Notes: generated by a model from the sequence alone, not told the origin. A stretch of 44,081 bases of DNA from Phycisphaerales bacterium (GCA_023135165.1 JAGLTS010000001.1:1-44081), one strand, 5' to 3'. Counted from the stretch's first letter, positions 9,378 to 18,530 are shown. A program made the numbers and translations.

Positions 9378-9397
9378 ATATGCACAGCCGTGCATAT
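9378..9397. promoter_or_regulatory. Palindromic operator candidate between fdhA and the ModE-like operon
   Basis: A perfect 8-base inverted repeat, ATATGCAC-AGCC-GTGCATAT, lies in the divergent intergenic region. The nonamer TGCATATCG at 9391-9399 recurs at 9492-9500 close to the plus-strand operon. The place between the fdh operon and a ModE-type regulator gene suggests a binding site for that regulator. It does not match the E. coli ModE box. Confidence 0.45.
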
Positions 9398-9558
9398 CGG
9401 TTGCGCACTCGTCGACAGGTGCGTGGCTGCATCACATGCGTGGGCGCACTGAACGGGATGCAACCGCGCGGGAAGTCGTTATGCTTCGCAATGCATATCG
9501 CTCGGACCCGCACGCCGCACTCGCGCATCAGTCAGCCGAGCATTGAGGAGAGGCAGCA

Positions 9559-9879
9559 GTGACCGGATCTGACCACAAAAGCACGCCGCCGCGCGCGACG
9601 CTCAGCGCGCCTGAGCCGCTTCGTGAGATACTCACCAAGTTCATCCGTGATGAGGGGTTAGGTGTGGATCTCACACGAGCCGACGGTGTTGTCCGTATTC
9701 TGCAACCCGATGACCGTCTGCCGTGCGACGCGACGACGCTGCAGGTCGGTGGCTGGATCACCTGCGCCGTGGCTCACGATGTGGCGGATCGGCTCGGCAT
9801 CGCGCCGCGCCACGTTGGAGCCATGCTTAACCTGCTCGACATCAAGGCGCGACACTGCGAACTGGGGCTTTTCCAATGA
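9559..9879 (+). CDS. Small conserved-looking protein, first gene of the Mo/W operon
   Basis: A 106-residue soluble protein that I cannot name. It starts at GTG with GAGGAGAGG five bases upstream, a very strong site. The C-terminal half (VADRLGIAPRHVGAMLNLLD then IKARHCELGLFQ) looks like a small helix-turn-helix ending in a Cys-x-Leu-Gly-Leu-Phe motif that I have an impression of seeing in short proteins near formate dehydrogenase and molybdenum genes; this was not searched. Its stop overlaps the next start in ATGA, so the two are translationally coupled. A regulatory or cofactor-related role is inferred from the operon alone. Confidence 0.8.
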   Translation: MTGSDHKSTPPRATLSAPEPLREILTKFIRDEGLGVDLTRADGVVRILQPDDRLPCDATTLQVGGWITCAVAHDVADRLGIAPRHVGAMLNLLDIKARHCELGLFQ

Positions 9880-10700
9880 GCTGTTTGTGGATCGTTTCCG
9901 GGGCCGGCCGAGATGTTGGTAAGACGCATGTCGCGCTGGCGCTGTGCGAGCTTCTTCCCGACGCCGTCTACGCCAAGTGCGGGGGAGGCCGACGCAAACC
10001 GGGTCGGCCGGAGAATCTGTTCTCAAGCGAGGCGGAGCTTGATGCCTTCGTCAGCGAGCAGACGGAGCAACATAAGCACATCGTCGTCGAGTACAACGGC
10101 TGGGCCCGGCAAGGTCGCGGCGATGTCATCATCTACATCGGCCCGATCGTCGGGCACACCAAGGTGCGCAATGACGCCGACGAGCTGCGCGCCGCAGCGC
10201 ACATCGTCATCGAGCGAGGCGGGTCAATTCGAGGGTGGCGCCGCCGGCTTCAGGCGCATGTGCGCAGCCGCGCGCTGTGTGAGTCCGTCGTCGATCTCTT
10301 CGTCGAGCATAAGCGCCACGTCTGCCGGCTCGGGCCGACGGCGCACTGTAAACTGTGGTTCGTCGTCGGTGACCTGCACGTGTTCGGCTCGGGCTTGGCG
10401 CAACTGCTCGAACTGGCTGATGAACACGGGACGCTGCGAGATGCGGCGAGGGATGCTGAGATGAGCTACCGCTATGCGTGGGATCTGCTCAAGACGGCGG
10501 AGAAGCACCTCGGCAGAACACTGCTCACGCTCCAACCAGGCGGCGCAACGGGTGGACAGGCCAGCCTTACCGACGAAGGCAGGCGCCTGCTCGATGTGTA
10601 CAGACAACTGCAAGTCGAAGTGGCGGACTTCGCGCAGGAGCGCTTCGCCCGCCGATATTGCGGCGCGCAAGGTTCAGCCCCCGTGGAGGCATCGACGTGA
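9876..10700 (+). CDS. Fusion of a MobB-like P-loop domain with a ModE-type DNA-binding domain
   Basis: Two domains in 274 residues. Residues 1-145 form a P-loop NTPase with GAGRDVGKT (9-17), resembling MobB or dethiobiotin-synthetase-like proteins. Residues 155-255 match the winged helix of the molybdate regulator ModE: GSGLAQLLELADEHGTLRDA, SYRYAWDLL and GGATGGQASLTDEGRRLL. The molybdate-binding Mop/TOBE half of ModE is absent. MobB handles nucleotide supply for the guanine-dinucleotide cofactor, so the protein may couple cofactor status to transcription; this is inference. It overlaps the genes on both sides (ATGA, GTGA) and lies divergent from fdhA, its likely target. Confidence 0.85.
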   Translation: MSCLWIVSGAGRDVGKTHVALALCELLPDAVYAKCGGGRRKPGRPENLFSSEAELDAFVSEQTEQHKHIVVEYNGWARQGRGDVIIYIGPIVGHTKVRNDADELRAAAHIVIERGGSIRGWRRRLQAHVRSRALCESVVDLFVEHKRHVCRLGPTAHCKLWFVVGDLHVFGSGLAQLLELADEHGTLRDAARDAEMSYRYAWDLLKTAEKHLGRTLLTLQPGGATGGQASLTDEGRRLLDVYRQLQVEVADFAQERFARRYCGAQGSAPVEAST

Positions 10701-11887
10701 TCAGCCTCGACGACGCACACCGCATCATTCGCAGCACACTTGCGGATGTCGTACTTGCCCGCGTGATGGGCCCCTGTCGTGAAGCGATCGGCTGCATCCT
10801 GTGCGCCGATCAGTCCTCGCACCTCGATCTGCCGCCGTTCGACAAGTCCGCGATGGACGGCTACGCAATCCTCGCCGGTGATGAGCGTGATGCGTACCAC
10901 CTGCTCGAGACGGTCCTCGCCGGTCATGCGGGTGCTGCGGCGCTTCAGCCCGGCACGACCGTGAAGGTGATGACCGGCGCGCCCGTGCCCGCCGGCTCCG
11001 GTTGTGTCATTCCCATCGAGGATGCGAACGAGCACGACGGCATCGTCCGCATCGAACGCCGAAGCGACAGCCGAAATATCTGCTCGCAAGCTGAGGACAT
11101 CCGCCGCGGCGAGCAGGTTCTGCCCGCCGGCCATCGGCTGCGCGCGTTGGACGTCGCGAACCTGATCTCGTGCGGCATTATGAACATCGAGGTCTTTGAG
11201 CCGATCCGCGCCGCGACGCTCCTGACGGGTGATGAGATCGTTGACGATCCGGCGCAGCTTGCGCCAGGCAGGATCATGAACGCGGACGGCCCGCTGCTCG
11301 CCGGGTTGCTTGAAGCGCACGGCCTGTCGGTCGTCCACGAAGCGCACGTGCGCGATGATCTCAACTCGCTCACGCAGGCGATCGACGCGGCGACAGCGCA
11401 GGCGGATCTTGTCGTGCTGGCGGGCGGTGCGTCGGCCGGCGAGCGAGACTACGTTCGCCCCGCCATGCAGAAGGCCGGCCTGCGGATGCACTTCGACACG
11501 CTCGCGATCCAGCCCGGTCGGCCGTCCATCTATGCGACGGCGCCGGGCAAGGCGATCTTCGGTCTGCCGGGCAACCCCGCTGCGGTGTATCTCACGTTCC
11601 ATCTGCTCGTGCTCTACGCCCGTGCGGTGCTCGTCGGCGCCGATCCGCCGCTGCGGACACTGGTTCTTCCGCTCGAAGAGGCGCAGCATCGCCGCGCACC
11701 GAGGCGGCGCAAGTTCGTCCCCGCCCGGCTCACAGACGCAGGCACGGTCCTGCCCCTGCCCAACAACGGGCCGGCTCACCTGCTCGCCCTGCGCGATGCC
11801 GACGGCTTCCTCGTCATCCCCGAGGGCGTGACGGATCTCCCAGCCGGGTGCAGCGTCGAGTTCCTGCTGATCCCGAGGTATTGGTGA
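10697..11887 (+). CDS. moeA: Molybdopterin molybdenumtransferase MoeA
   Basis: Inserts molybdate or tungstate into adenylated molybdopterin. The start is GTG 10697, with GTGGAGG seven bases upstream and a GTGA overlap with the previous stop; a longer open frame exists but reads through the ModE domain in another frame. The 396 residues contain all MoeA landmarks: PPFDKSAMDGYAI near the N-terminus, VMTGAPVPAGSGCVIP, the LTGDEIV and VVLAGGASAGERDYVRP motifs of the MogA-like domain, and GLPGNPAAVYLTF. A C-terminal domain IV is present. Coupled to fdhD downstream (TGATG). Confidence 0.96.
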   Translation: MISLDDAHRIIRSTLADVVLARVMGPCREAIGCILCADQSSHLDLPPFDKSAMDGYAILAGDERDAYHLLETVLAGHAGAAALQPGTTVKVMTGAPVPAGSGCVIPIEDANEHDGIVRIERRSDSRNICSQAEDIRRGEQVLPAGHRLRALDVANLISCGIMNIEVFEPIRAATLLTGDEIVDDPAQLAPGRIMNADGPLLAGLLEAHGLSVVHEAHVRDDLNSLTQAIDAATAQADLVVLAGGASAGERDYVRPAMQKAGLRMHFDTLAIQPGRPSIYATAPGKAIFGLPGNPAAVYLTFHLLVLYARAVLVGADPPLRTLVLPLEEAQHRRAPRRRKFVPARLTDAGTVLPLPNNGPAHLLALRDADGFLVIPEGVTDLPAGCSVEFLLIPRYW

Positions 11888-12771
11888 TGTGCGATCAATC
11901 GGATCAGGCAACTAGGTCGGTCGTTCGCTGGCGTGTTGATCGCGGCGCGCCGCCTGCTCAGGACCGCGACCCCGTCGTCATCGAGCAGGCGCTCACGCTC
12001 TCGATCGACGAGGTCGGCAGCTTCACGCTGATGTGTACGCCGATCGACGTTGAAGCGCTCGCCGTCGGTTTCGCTTACACCGAAGGGCTGATCGAGGACT
12101 GCGATGACGTCGTGCAGCTCGGTCGAGCGCGACGCGATGGTGACGCCGGCCCGCTTGTGATCGGTATGCAACTGGACGATCCGTCGCGCGCCGCCGGGCC
12201 TCGCAATCTGATCGTCACCAGCTCGTGCGGGCTCTGCGGGAATCGCAACATCGAGGGGCTGCTCGCGCATGGCGGGGTGGGCGATGAGCTGCGCATCCCG
12301 CCCGAGCGGATCAACCATCTCGCCCGTGTCATGCACGATAGGCAGACCCTCTTCCACACCACGGGCGGCACACACGCCGCAGCGATCTTCGACCCCGACA
12401 ACGCTGACAGCGCTGACGGCGAACTGCTCGCCATGGCGGAGGACATCGGCCGACACAACGCGCTCGACAAGGCGATCGGTATGGTGTTGCTCGACGGTCG
12501 CACCCCAGCCGGCTGCGGGGCGATCCTCTCGGGCCGGATCAGCATGGAGATCGTCGCCAAAGCGGTCCGTGCGGGCCTGGAACTCATCGCCGCCGTCTCC
12601 GCACCCACATCGCTCGCGGTCGATGCCGCCCATCAGTGCAACATCACGCTCTGCAGTTTCGTGCGAGATGACCGCCTCGCGATCTACACACACCCTCATC
12701 GAATCATCGGCATGACGCCGAACGCTCGTAACCGAAGTAGAAAGGACTCCACGCGATGCACCAAGCAATAG
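11887..12771 (+). CDS. fdhD: Formate dehydrogenase sulfurtransferase FdhD
   Basis: Carries sulfur from IscS to the Mo/W-bis-MGD cofactor, which formate dehydrogenase needs for activity. The active-site loop SSCGLCG contains the CxxC pair, and the conserved AEDIGRHNALDK binds the cofactor. The ATG at 11887 overlaps the moeA stop; GTG 11884 is an equally possible start one codon earlier. The length of 294 residues is normal. The end overlaps the wtpA start by 16 bases, so this gene links cofactor maturation to metal uptake in one operon. Confidence 0.96.
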   Translation: MCDQSDQATRSVVRWRVDRGAPPAQDRDPVVIEQALTLSIDEVGSFTLMCTPIDVEALAVGFAYTEGLIEDCDDVVQLGRARRDGDAGPLVIGMQLDDPSRAAGPRNLIVTSSCGLCGNRNIEGLLAHGGVGDELRIPPERINHLARVMHDRQTLFHTTGGTHAAAIFDPDNADSADGELLAMAEDIGRHNALDKAIGMVLLDGRTPAGCGAILSGRISMEIVAKAVRAGLELIAAVSAPTSLAVDAAHQCNITLCSFVRDDRLAIYTHPHRIIGMTPNARNRSRKDSTRCTKQ

Positions 12772-13784
12772 CTCCGACACACGTGCGAATACACCTGACC
12801 AATCTCCCGTTTCGGCGCGCTTTTATCGCCATCCTTGCGCTCAGTCTTCTCGTCGGCTGCGGTGAAAAGGCCGACGACGATGACGCTGCCGCTCAGAAGA
12901 CGACCGCCACGCTCACCGTCTTCCACGCGGGCAGCCTGTCGATCCCATTCCGTGAGCTTTCCGAACTGTTCGAGACACAACATCCAGGCGTGACGGTGCT
13001 TGCCGAAGCTGCGGGCAGCCGCGACACGGCCCGCAAGGTGAGTGATCTGCACCGGCCTTGCGATGTGCTCGGTTCGGCTGACTACAAGGTCATCGAGAAC
13101 CTGCTCATGCCCGAGCATGCGGATTTCAACATCCGATTCGCCACGAACGAGATGGCCATCGCCTACACCGATGACTCGAAGATGGCGGACACGATCAACA
13201 CAGACAACTGGACGGAGATCCTACTCACCGATGGCGTTATCTTCGGCCGGGCCGACCCGAACAGCGATCCGTGCGGCTACCGCACCGTCATGCTCTTCCA
13301 GCTCGCCGAGCAGCACGTTGGCACGTCGGGCCTGGCGAAACGCCTCGAAGACGCGCACGACGGCAGATACATCCGACCCAAGGAAACCGATTTGCTTGCG
13401 CTCCTTGAAGCAGGCGAGATTGATTACCTGCCCATCTACCGATCCGTCGCGACGCAGCACGATCTCAAGTTCGTCACGCTGCCCGATGAAGTGAACCTCA
13501 AGAACGCCGAGTTCGCGGATCTGTACAGCACAGCGGTCATCCAGGTCACAGGCAAGAAACCGGGCGAGTTCATCACTCGCGCAGGTGCGCCCATCGTGTA
13601 CGGTGTGACGATTCCCAAGAACGCGCCCAATCGCGACCTCGCGCTCGCATACGTCGAGCTACTCCTCTCACCGGAAGGCCGAGCCATTATGGATCGCAAC
13701 GGTCAGATGCCCATCGCGCCAGCAGTGACCACCGAGCTTGATGCCGTTCCCGATGAACTGAAGCCTTACTGCACGTCGCCGTAA
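12756..13784 (+). CDS. wtpA: Tungstate/molybdate-binding lipoprotein WtpA
   Basis: Substrate-binding protein of a WtpABC-type ABC transporter. A signal peptide ends in LALSLLVGC (lipobox), followed by an acidic linker. The mature part matches the WtpA family rather than classical ModA: TVFHAGSLSIPF, EAAGSRDTARKVSDL, CDVLGSADYKVIE, FATNEMAIAYTD and FGRADPNSDPCGYRT. WtpA proteins bind tungstate very tightly and also molybdate. Length is 342. The start lies inside the end of fdhD with AAGGA nine bases upstream. Context suggests that it feeds the formate dehydrogenase cofactor, possibly with tungsten. Confidence 0.93.
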   Translation: MHQAIAPTHVRIHLTNLPFRRAFIAILALSLLVGCGEKADDDDAAAQKTTATLTVFHAGSLSIPFRELSELFETQHPGVTVLAEAAGSRDTARKVSDLHRPCDVLGSADYKVIENLLMPEHADFNIRFATNEMAIAYTDDSKMADTINTDNWTEILLTDGVIFGRADPNSDPCGYRTVMLFQLAEQHVGTSGLAKRLEDAHDGRYIRPKETDLLALLEAGEIDYLPIYRSVATQHDLKFVTLPDEVNLKNAEFADLYSTAVIQVTGKKPGEFITRAGAPIVYGVTIPKNAPNRDLALAYVELLLSPEGRAIMDRNGQMPIAPAVTTELDAVPDELKPYCTSP

Positions 13785-13789
13785 CCATC

Positions 13790-14617
13790 ATGCTCGTCGC
13801 CCCGCTTGCTCGTCAATCCGCGCATGACCGCCGACGCCTTCCATGGTTCGAGCTTGTGCTCATCCTGCTCGGCTCGGTGGTTGTGCTGTTCATCGTTGCG
13901 CCGCTCATCCGGATCCTGCTTGCGACATCATTTGGCGAGTTGGGCGGGGCGGCGCGTGATGAACAGCTCATCGAGTCGATCAAGCTCACGCTTGTGTGCG
14001 CCGCTACGGCGACGCTCGTCTGTACGGTGACAGGCGTGCCGCTGGGGTACCTGCTCGCGCGCAAAAGGTTCCCCGGCAGGGCGGCGCTCATGGCGATCGT
14101 CGATCTGCCCATCGTCATCCCGCACTCGGCGGCGGGCATCGCGCTACTCACCGTGATCGGCAGGCAGTCGCTGCTCGGCTCCGTGACGGACGGCGGACTG
14201 GTCGGAACGGCGGCGGGCATCTCGGTCGCGATGGCGTTCGTCTCCGTGCCATTCCTCGTCAACGCATCGCATTCAGCGTTCGCGGCTGTGCCCAGCAGGC
14301 TTGAACGCGCCGCGCGAACGCTCGGTGCTTCGCCTTGGCGCGTCTTCCGGACCGTCTCGCTGCCGCTTGCGTGGCGCGACATCCTCGGCGGGATGGTCAT
14401 GATGTGGGGGCGCGGCATCAGCGAGTTCGGCGCCGTTATCATCATCGCATACCACCCGATGACGACGCCCATCCTCGTCTTCGAGCGGTTCGGCGACTAC
14501 GGACTCGCCGCTTCACGTTCCGCAGCGGTCGTCCTCATCCTCATCTGCGTGGCGATCTTCATCGTGCTGCGCATCGTCGCCGGCTGGCGCGGCGTGCGGA
14601 GGCGCGAGGATGCTTGA
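13790..14617 (+). CDS. wtpB: Tungstate/molybdate ABC transporter permease WtpB
   Basis: Membrane channel subunit of the WtpABC importer. The 275 residues show about six transmembrane helices and the EAA coupling loop (LERAARTLGASPWRVFRTVS) that contacts the ATPase. It starts five bases after the wtpA stop with no clear ribosome binding site, so translation probably depends on coupling. Its end overlaps wtpC by eight bases. Confidence 0.92.
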   Translation: MLVAPLARQSAHDRRRLPWFELVLILLGSVVVLFIVAPLIRILLATSFGELGGAARDEQLIESIKLTLVCAATATLVCTVTGVPLGYLLARKRFPGRAALMAIVDLPIVIPHSAAGIALLTVIGRQSLLGSVTDGGLVGTAAGISVAMAFVSVPFLVNASHSAFAAVPSRLERAARTLGASPWRVFRTVSLPLAWRDILGGMVMMWGRGISEFGAVIIIAYHPMTTPILVFERFGDYGLAASRSAAVVLILICVAIFIVLRIVAGWRGVRRREDA

Positions 14618-15704
14618 ATTGCACTCCATCACCAAGAGCCTCGGCGAGTTTCATCTCCGCGACTTCACGCTTTCGTTGCGCGAAGGCGAGTACTTCTCGC
14701 TGCTCGGGCCGACCGGCGTCGGGAAAACGATCGTCCTTGAGATCATCGCAGGTCTGCTCCGGCCTGATGAGGGATCCGTCCACTGGCACGGGCGCGACGT
14801 CACGTCCTTGCCGCCGGAGCAGCGCAGGTTCGCGCTCGTCTACCAGGACTACGCGCTCTTCCCGCACCTGAGCGTCCTGCGGAATGTCGCGTACGGTCTG
14901 CGGTCGCGCGGCATTGCATCCACCGACGCGTGTGACAAGGCGCGACAGATGCTCAAACTGCTCACAATCAGCCATCTCGTCGATCGAGCGCCCGAAACAC
15001 TGTCCGGCGGCGAAAAGCAGCGCGTCGCGCTTGCGCGCGCGCTGGTGATTGAACCGAGGATGCTGCTCTTGGACGAACCGCTCGCGGCATTGGACCTGAA
15101 CGTGCGTACGCGACTTCGCCGTCTGCTCCGCGACATCCACCAGAGGACCGGCATGACCGTGCTGCATGTCACACACGATGTTGAGGAGGCGCTGTCGCTG
15201 GGGCAGCGCCTCGGCATCATGCTCGACGGCCAACTCCAGCAGACCGGCACGCCAGATGAGGTGTTCCTTCGCCCGACCGATCAGCGCGTCGCCGACTTCC
15301 TCGGCCTGCGAAATGTTCTGCCGGTCGAGGCTGTCCGCAACGGGTTCTGCGTCGTCGCAGGCGTGGAGGTCGCCGTCGCTATGGCAAGTCGATCCACGCG
15401 CCACCTTTGGATCAGGCCGGAGGAGATACTGCTTTCGGCTGAGCCGTTCGACTCGAGCGCCCGCAACCAGTTTGAGTGTCGTGTCGTGGACTGGGAGCAC
15501 AGCGGCAGTCTGCTCGCCGTGCGGATCGCTGTACGTGAGTTGTTGTTGACGGCGATCATCACGCACACATCATTCCGCGAGTTGGCGATCGCGGAGGGCG
15601 CGGACTTGTACTGCACCTTTAAGAGTTCCGCCCTTCACTGCATTGGCGACGAAGCTTCGGCGTCCGACGGGGACGCAACGCGCTCCACTGCGCGTCGCGG
15701 CTAA
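14610..15704 (+). CDS. wtpC: Tungstate/molybdate ABC transporter ATPase WtpC
   Basis: ATP-hydrolysing subunit of the importer. It shows Walker A GPTGVGKT, Q-loop VYQDYALFP, signature LSGGEKQRVALARAL, Walker B MLLLDEPLAAL and the H-loop HVTHD. After residue 240 comes a C-terminal Mop/TOBE-like regulatory region typical of ModC/WtpC, which in relatives binds oxyanion and inhibits transport. GGAGG lies seven bases before the ATG. Length is 364. It is the last gene of the operon; no clear terminator is visible in the following 280 bases. Confidence 0.93.
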   Translation: MLELHSITKSLGEFHLRDFTLSLREGEYFSLLGPTGVGKTIVLEIIAGLLRPDEGSVHWHGRDVTSLPPEQRRFALVYQDYALFPHLSVLRNVAYGLRSRGIASTDACDKARQMLKLLTISHLVDRAPETLSGGEKQRVALARALVIEPRMLLLDEPLAALDLNVRTRLRRLLRDIHQRTGMTVLHVTHDVEEALSLGQRLGIMLDGQLQQTGTPDEVFLRPTDQRVADFLGLRNVLPVEAVRNGFCVVAGVEVAVAMASRSTRHLWIRPEEILLSAEPFDSSARNQFECRVVDWEHSGSLLAVRIAVRELLLTAIITHTSFRELAIAEGADLYCTFKSSALHCIGDEASASDGDATRSTARRG

Positions 15705-15986
15705 ACGGACGGCATTGTCCTGTTGGTGGGTGGTGACGCTGACCGAGTGCTCAACGCGCGGACTGTCGGCTGATCGAGGCTCGCCCGATAACGTCGGTCA
15801 ACGCATGGGAACGCTCGAATCTGACGCTCCGCAGCGCCCTTTGGCTTGATGTCCGGCCCGGTCCGCCTATCCTGCCTCTTGCCGCTTCGAGCATTGGCCG
15901 ATCGTTGCACAAAGGTATGCGTGCATCCGGCCGGCTTGGCTCCCGTGCTCGCGGCGAGTCCGACACCGCAAACGAGGAAGAAGAGC

Positions 15987-18530
15987 ATGATGTCCCCCAT
16001 TCGCCATCCACACGCATCGACCCGGATCGCCGCTGCACTCGCCATCGCGGGTGTGTTGCTCGCTGCCGGCCCGGTTGCCGCCCAGGTGCAAAGCCCGGAA
16101 CAGGCCCAGGCCCGACGACTCACCCAGGCAGGCGTCAGCGCCACCGACGCCACGGGCAGAACCGCGCTGCACTACGCCGCACTGGCGAACGACAAGACGC
16201 AGATCCTGGAGTTGCTCACAGCCGGTGCGGATGTCAACGCCACGGATGTGTGGGGCGACACGCCGCTGCATACCGCTGCGCGCAGGCTGCGTGTGCTTGC
16301 TGCTGATCTGCTCATCGCACACGACGCGGATGTGAATGCCCGCAATGACGCCGATCAGACACCCCTGCTGCTCTCAGCGGCTCAGTGGACTCGCAGTCCC
16401 GAGTTCGATCATCAGCTCGCCCTGTTCGCTGACGTTCTCATTCAGCACGGCGCCGATGTCAACGCGCGAGACGGCCGTGACTGCACCGCCTTGCAGTATG
16501 CGGTCGATCGCGGGCACGACCGACTCGCGGCGATGCTGCTCGCTGCGGGCGGCAAGCTCGGCTCAGGCGACACCGGCGGCACGCGCGACAAGGCGGACTA
16601 CCACACCTATTCCGAGGTCGAGGCGGAACTCGCAGACGCCGCTGCCAACTACCCCGCCATCACCAGACTCATCAACCTCGGCCAGACCGTGCAAGGCAGG
16701 GACATGTGGGCCCTGTGCATCACCGACAACCCCGACACGCAGGAGGATGAGCCGGAGTTCAAGTACATCTCCACGATGCACGGCGACGAGATCATCGGCG
16801 TCGAGATGTGCCTTTTTCTGATCGACCATCTCTTGACCAACTACGGCAGCGACCCGCGCATCACGAACATCATCGACGAAGTCGAACTGTGGATCATCCC
16901 CTGCATGAACCCGGACGGATTCGTCTCCGGCAATCGTTACAACGCGAACTGGGTTGATCTGAACCGCGACTTCCCCGATCCATATACAAGCCCGAACAAC
17001 ACACCCGCCGGCAGGGCAATCGAAACCGCGAACATTATGAATTGGTCGTTCGATCATTCGTTCGCGCTTGCCGCGAACTTCCACAGCGGCGCGCTCGTCG
17101 TCAACTACCCGTTCGACAACAACGCAAGCGGGTCGAGCGTCTACACCGCTTCACCCGATGATGATCTCTTCATCTGGATCAGTGAGGAGTACTCGCAGCA
17201 CAACTCGCCGATGTGGAACAGTCCGTACTTCTACCACGGCATCACCAACGGCGCGGACTGGTACGCGATCGCCGGCGGCATGCAGGATTGGGATTATGTG
17301 TACATGGGCGGCAACGAGGTTACGATCGAACTCGCCGACAATGATCCGCCTTCCTCGCAGATCCCGACATACTGGAACAACAACCGCGAGTCGATGCTCA
17401 GCTACATCGAGACGGTATTCATCGGCGTGCGAGGCGTCGTCACCGATGCGCAGACCGCTCTGCCTGTTGCTGCAACGATCACCGTCGTCGGCCGCGATCA
17501 CAATGTCTACACCGATCCGGATGTCGGTGACTACTGTCGCATGCTTCTGCCCGGCACGTATGATCTGCGGTTCGAAGCGGACAACTACGATCCGATGCTC
17601 GTTACGGGCGTCATCGTGGCGGCCAGCGACGCGACCCGCCTGGATATCGCGCTTGGCCCGCCCGCTCAGGTCACAGCGCCCAACGGCGGGGAGCAGCTTC
17701 CCGTCGGCACGCCCACGCTCGTTGAGTGGACCGGCCACCCCGATGCGCAGTTCCACGTCCAGTACACGCTCAACGCGGATGATCTGACGACCATCGTCGA
17801 TGACTTCGAGACCGGCTCGCTCGACCCCGCCTACACGACCGGAGGCAGCGCGCCGTGGTATGTCACGACGAGCAGCTCGCACAGCGGCGCATACGCGGCG
17901 CGTGCGGGTAATATATCACATAATCAGACTTCCTATATGACGCGTGATGTCAACTCCGGCGGCGACATGAGCTTCTGGTATCGCGTCAGTTCCGAGGCGA
18001 ACTACGACTTCTTCAACTTCTACATCGACGGCGATCGAAAGCTCCATCTGGCGGGCAACGTCGCGTGGCAACAGTATGTGACGACGCTCGATCCGGGCAG
18101 CCATGAACTGAAGTGGGAATACACCAAGGATGTCAATACATCCGACGGCAGCGACACCGTCTGGATCGACGATCTTGAGCTTGTCGATGACGGCGCGGTG
18201 TGGACCGACATCATCGCGCTGACCGATCCAGGCGTGATGTCAACGAGCTGGTCGCCGCCGAGCGAGACCGAGGCCGGCCTGGTGCGCGTTCGCGCGTACT
18301 ACGGAAGCAACATCTACGGCGAGTGGGACCAAAGCGATGATGTGTTCTCCATCATCGAGGGAGGCTGCCCGGGTGATCTGGACGGTGACAACGACGTCGA
18401 TCAGGCGGACCTGGGCATCCTGCTCTCCGCGTATGGCAACAGCGCAGCCGGCGACTGTGACGGTGACGGCGACACGGATCAAGCGGACCTGGGCATCCTG
18501 CTCTCCAACTACGGCACGAATTGCACATAG
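15987..18530 (+). CDS. Secreted ankyrin-M14 carboxypeptidase with dockerin
   Basis: An 847-residue exported zinc peptidase. The start ATG 15987 follows a GAGGAAG purine tract and opens a signal peptide ending near AAQ (residue 33). Residues 50-190 are ankyrin repeats (GRTALHYAALANDKTQILEL and others, each ending ADVNA). Residues 205-475 are an M14 carboxypeptidase with zinc ligands His265 and Glu268 (MHGDE) and His366 (NFHSG), Asn326-Arg327 (DLNRDF) and catalytic Glu448 (VTIEL). A carboxypeptidase regulatory-like domain follows (480-560), then a jelly-roll-like stretch (600-735). A two-repeat dockerin closes the protein (794-846). The combination with ankyrin repeats on the outside of the cell is odd. 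The 282 bases before it hold no gene I can support. Confidence 0.9.
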   Translation: MMSPIRHPHASTRIAAALAIAGVLLAAGPVAAQVQSPEQAQARRLTQAGVSATDATGRTALHYAALANDKTQILELLTAGADVNATDVWGDTPLHTAARRLRVLAADLLIAHDADVNARNDADQTPLLLSAAQWTRSPEFDHQLALFADVLIQHGADVNARDGRDCTALQYAVDRGHDRLAAMLLAAGGKLGSGDTGGTRDKADYHTYSEVEAELADAAANYPAITRLINLGQTVQGRDMWALCITDNPDTQEDEPEFKYISTMHGDEIIGVEMCLFLIDHLLTNYGSDPRITNIIDEVELWIIPCMNPDGFVSGNRYNANWVDLNRDFPDPYTSPNNTPAGRAIETANIMNWSFDHSFALAANFHSGALVVNYPFDNNASGSSVYTASPDDDLFIWISEEYSQHNSPMWNSPYFYHGITNGADWYAIAGGMQDWDYVYMGGNEVTIELADNDPPSSQIPTYWNNNRESMLSYIETVFIGVRGVVTDAQTALPVAATITVVGRDHNVYTDPDVGDYCRMLLPGTYDLRFEADNYDPMLVTGVIVAASDATRLDIALGPPAQVTAPNGGEQLPVGTPTLVEWTGHPDAQFHVQYTLNADDLTTIVDDFETGSLDPAYTTGGSAPWYVTTSSSHSGAYAARAGNISHNQTSYMTRDVNSGGDMSFWYRVSSEANYDFFNFYIDGDRKLHLAGNVAWQQYVTTLDPGSHELKWEYTKDVNTSDGSDTVWIDDLELVDDGAVWTDIIALTDPGVMSTSWSPPSETEAGLVRVRAYYGSNIYGEWDQSDDVFSIIEGGCPGDLDGDNDVDQADLGILLSAYGNSAAGDCDGDGDTDQADLGILLSNYGTNCT

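Noticed and set aside
15846..15986. N-terminal extension of the M14 peptidase
   Set aside because: It would bury the signal peptide and start at TTG; ATG 15987 has a purine-rich ribosome binding site.
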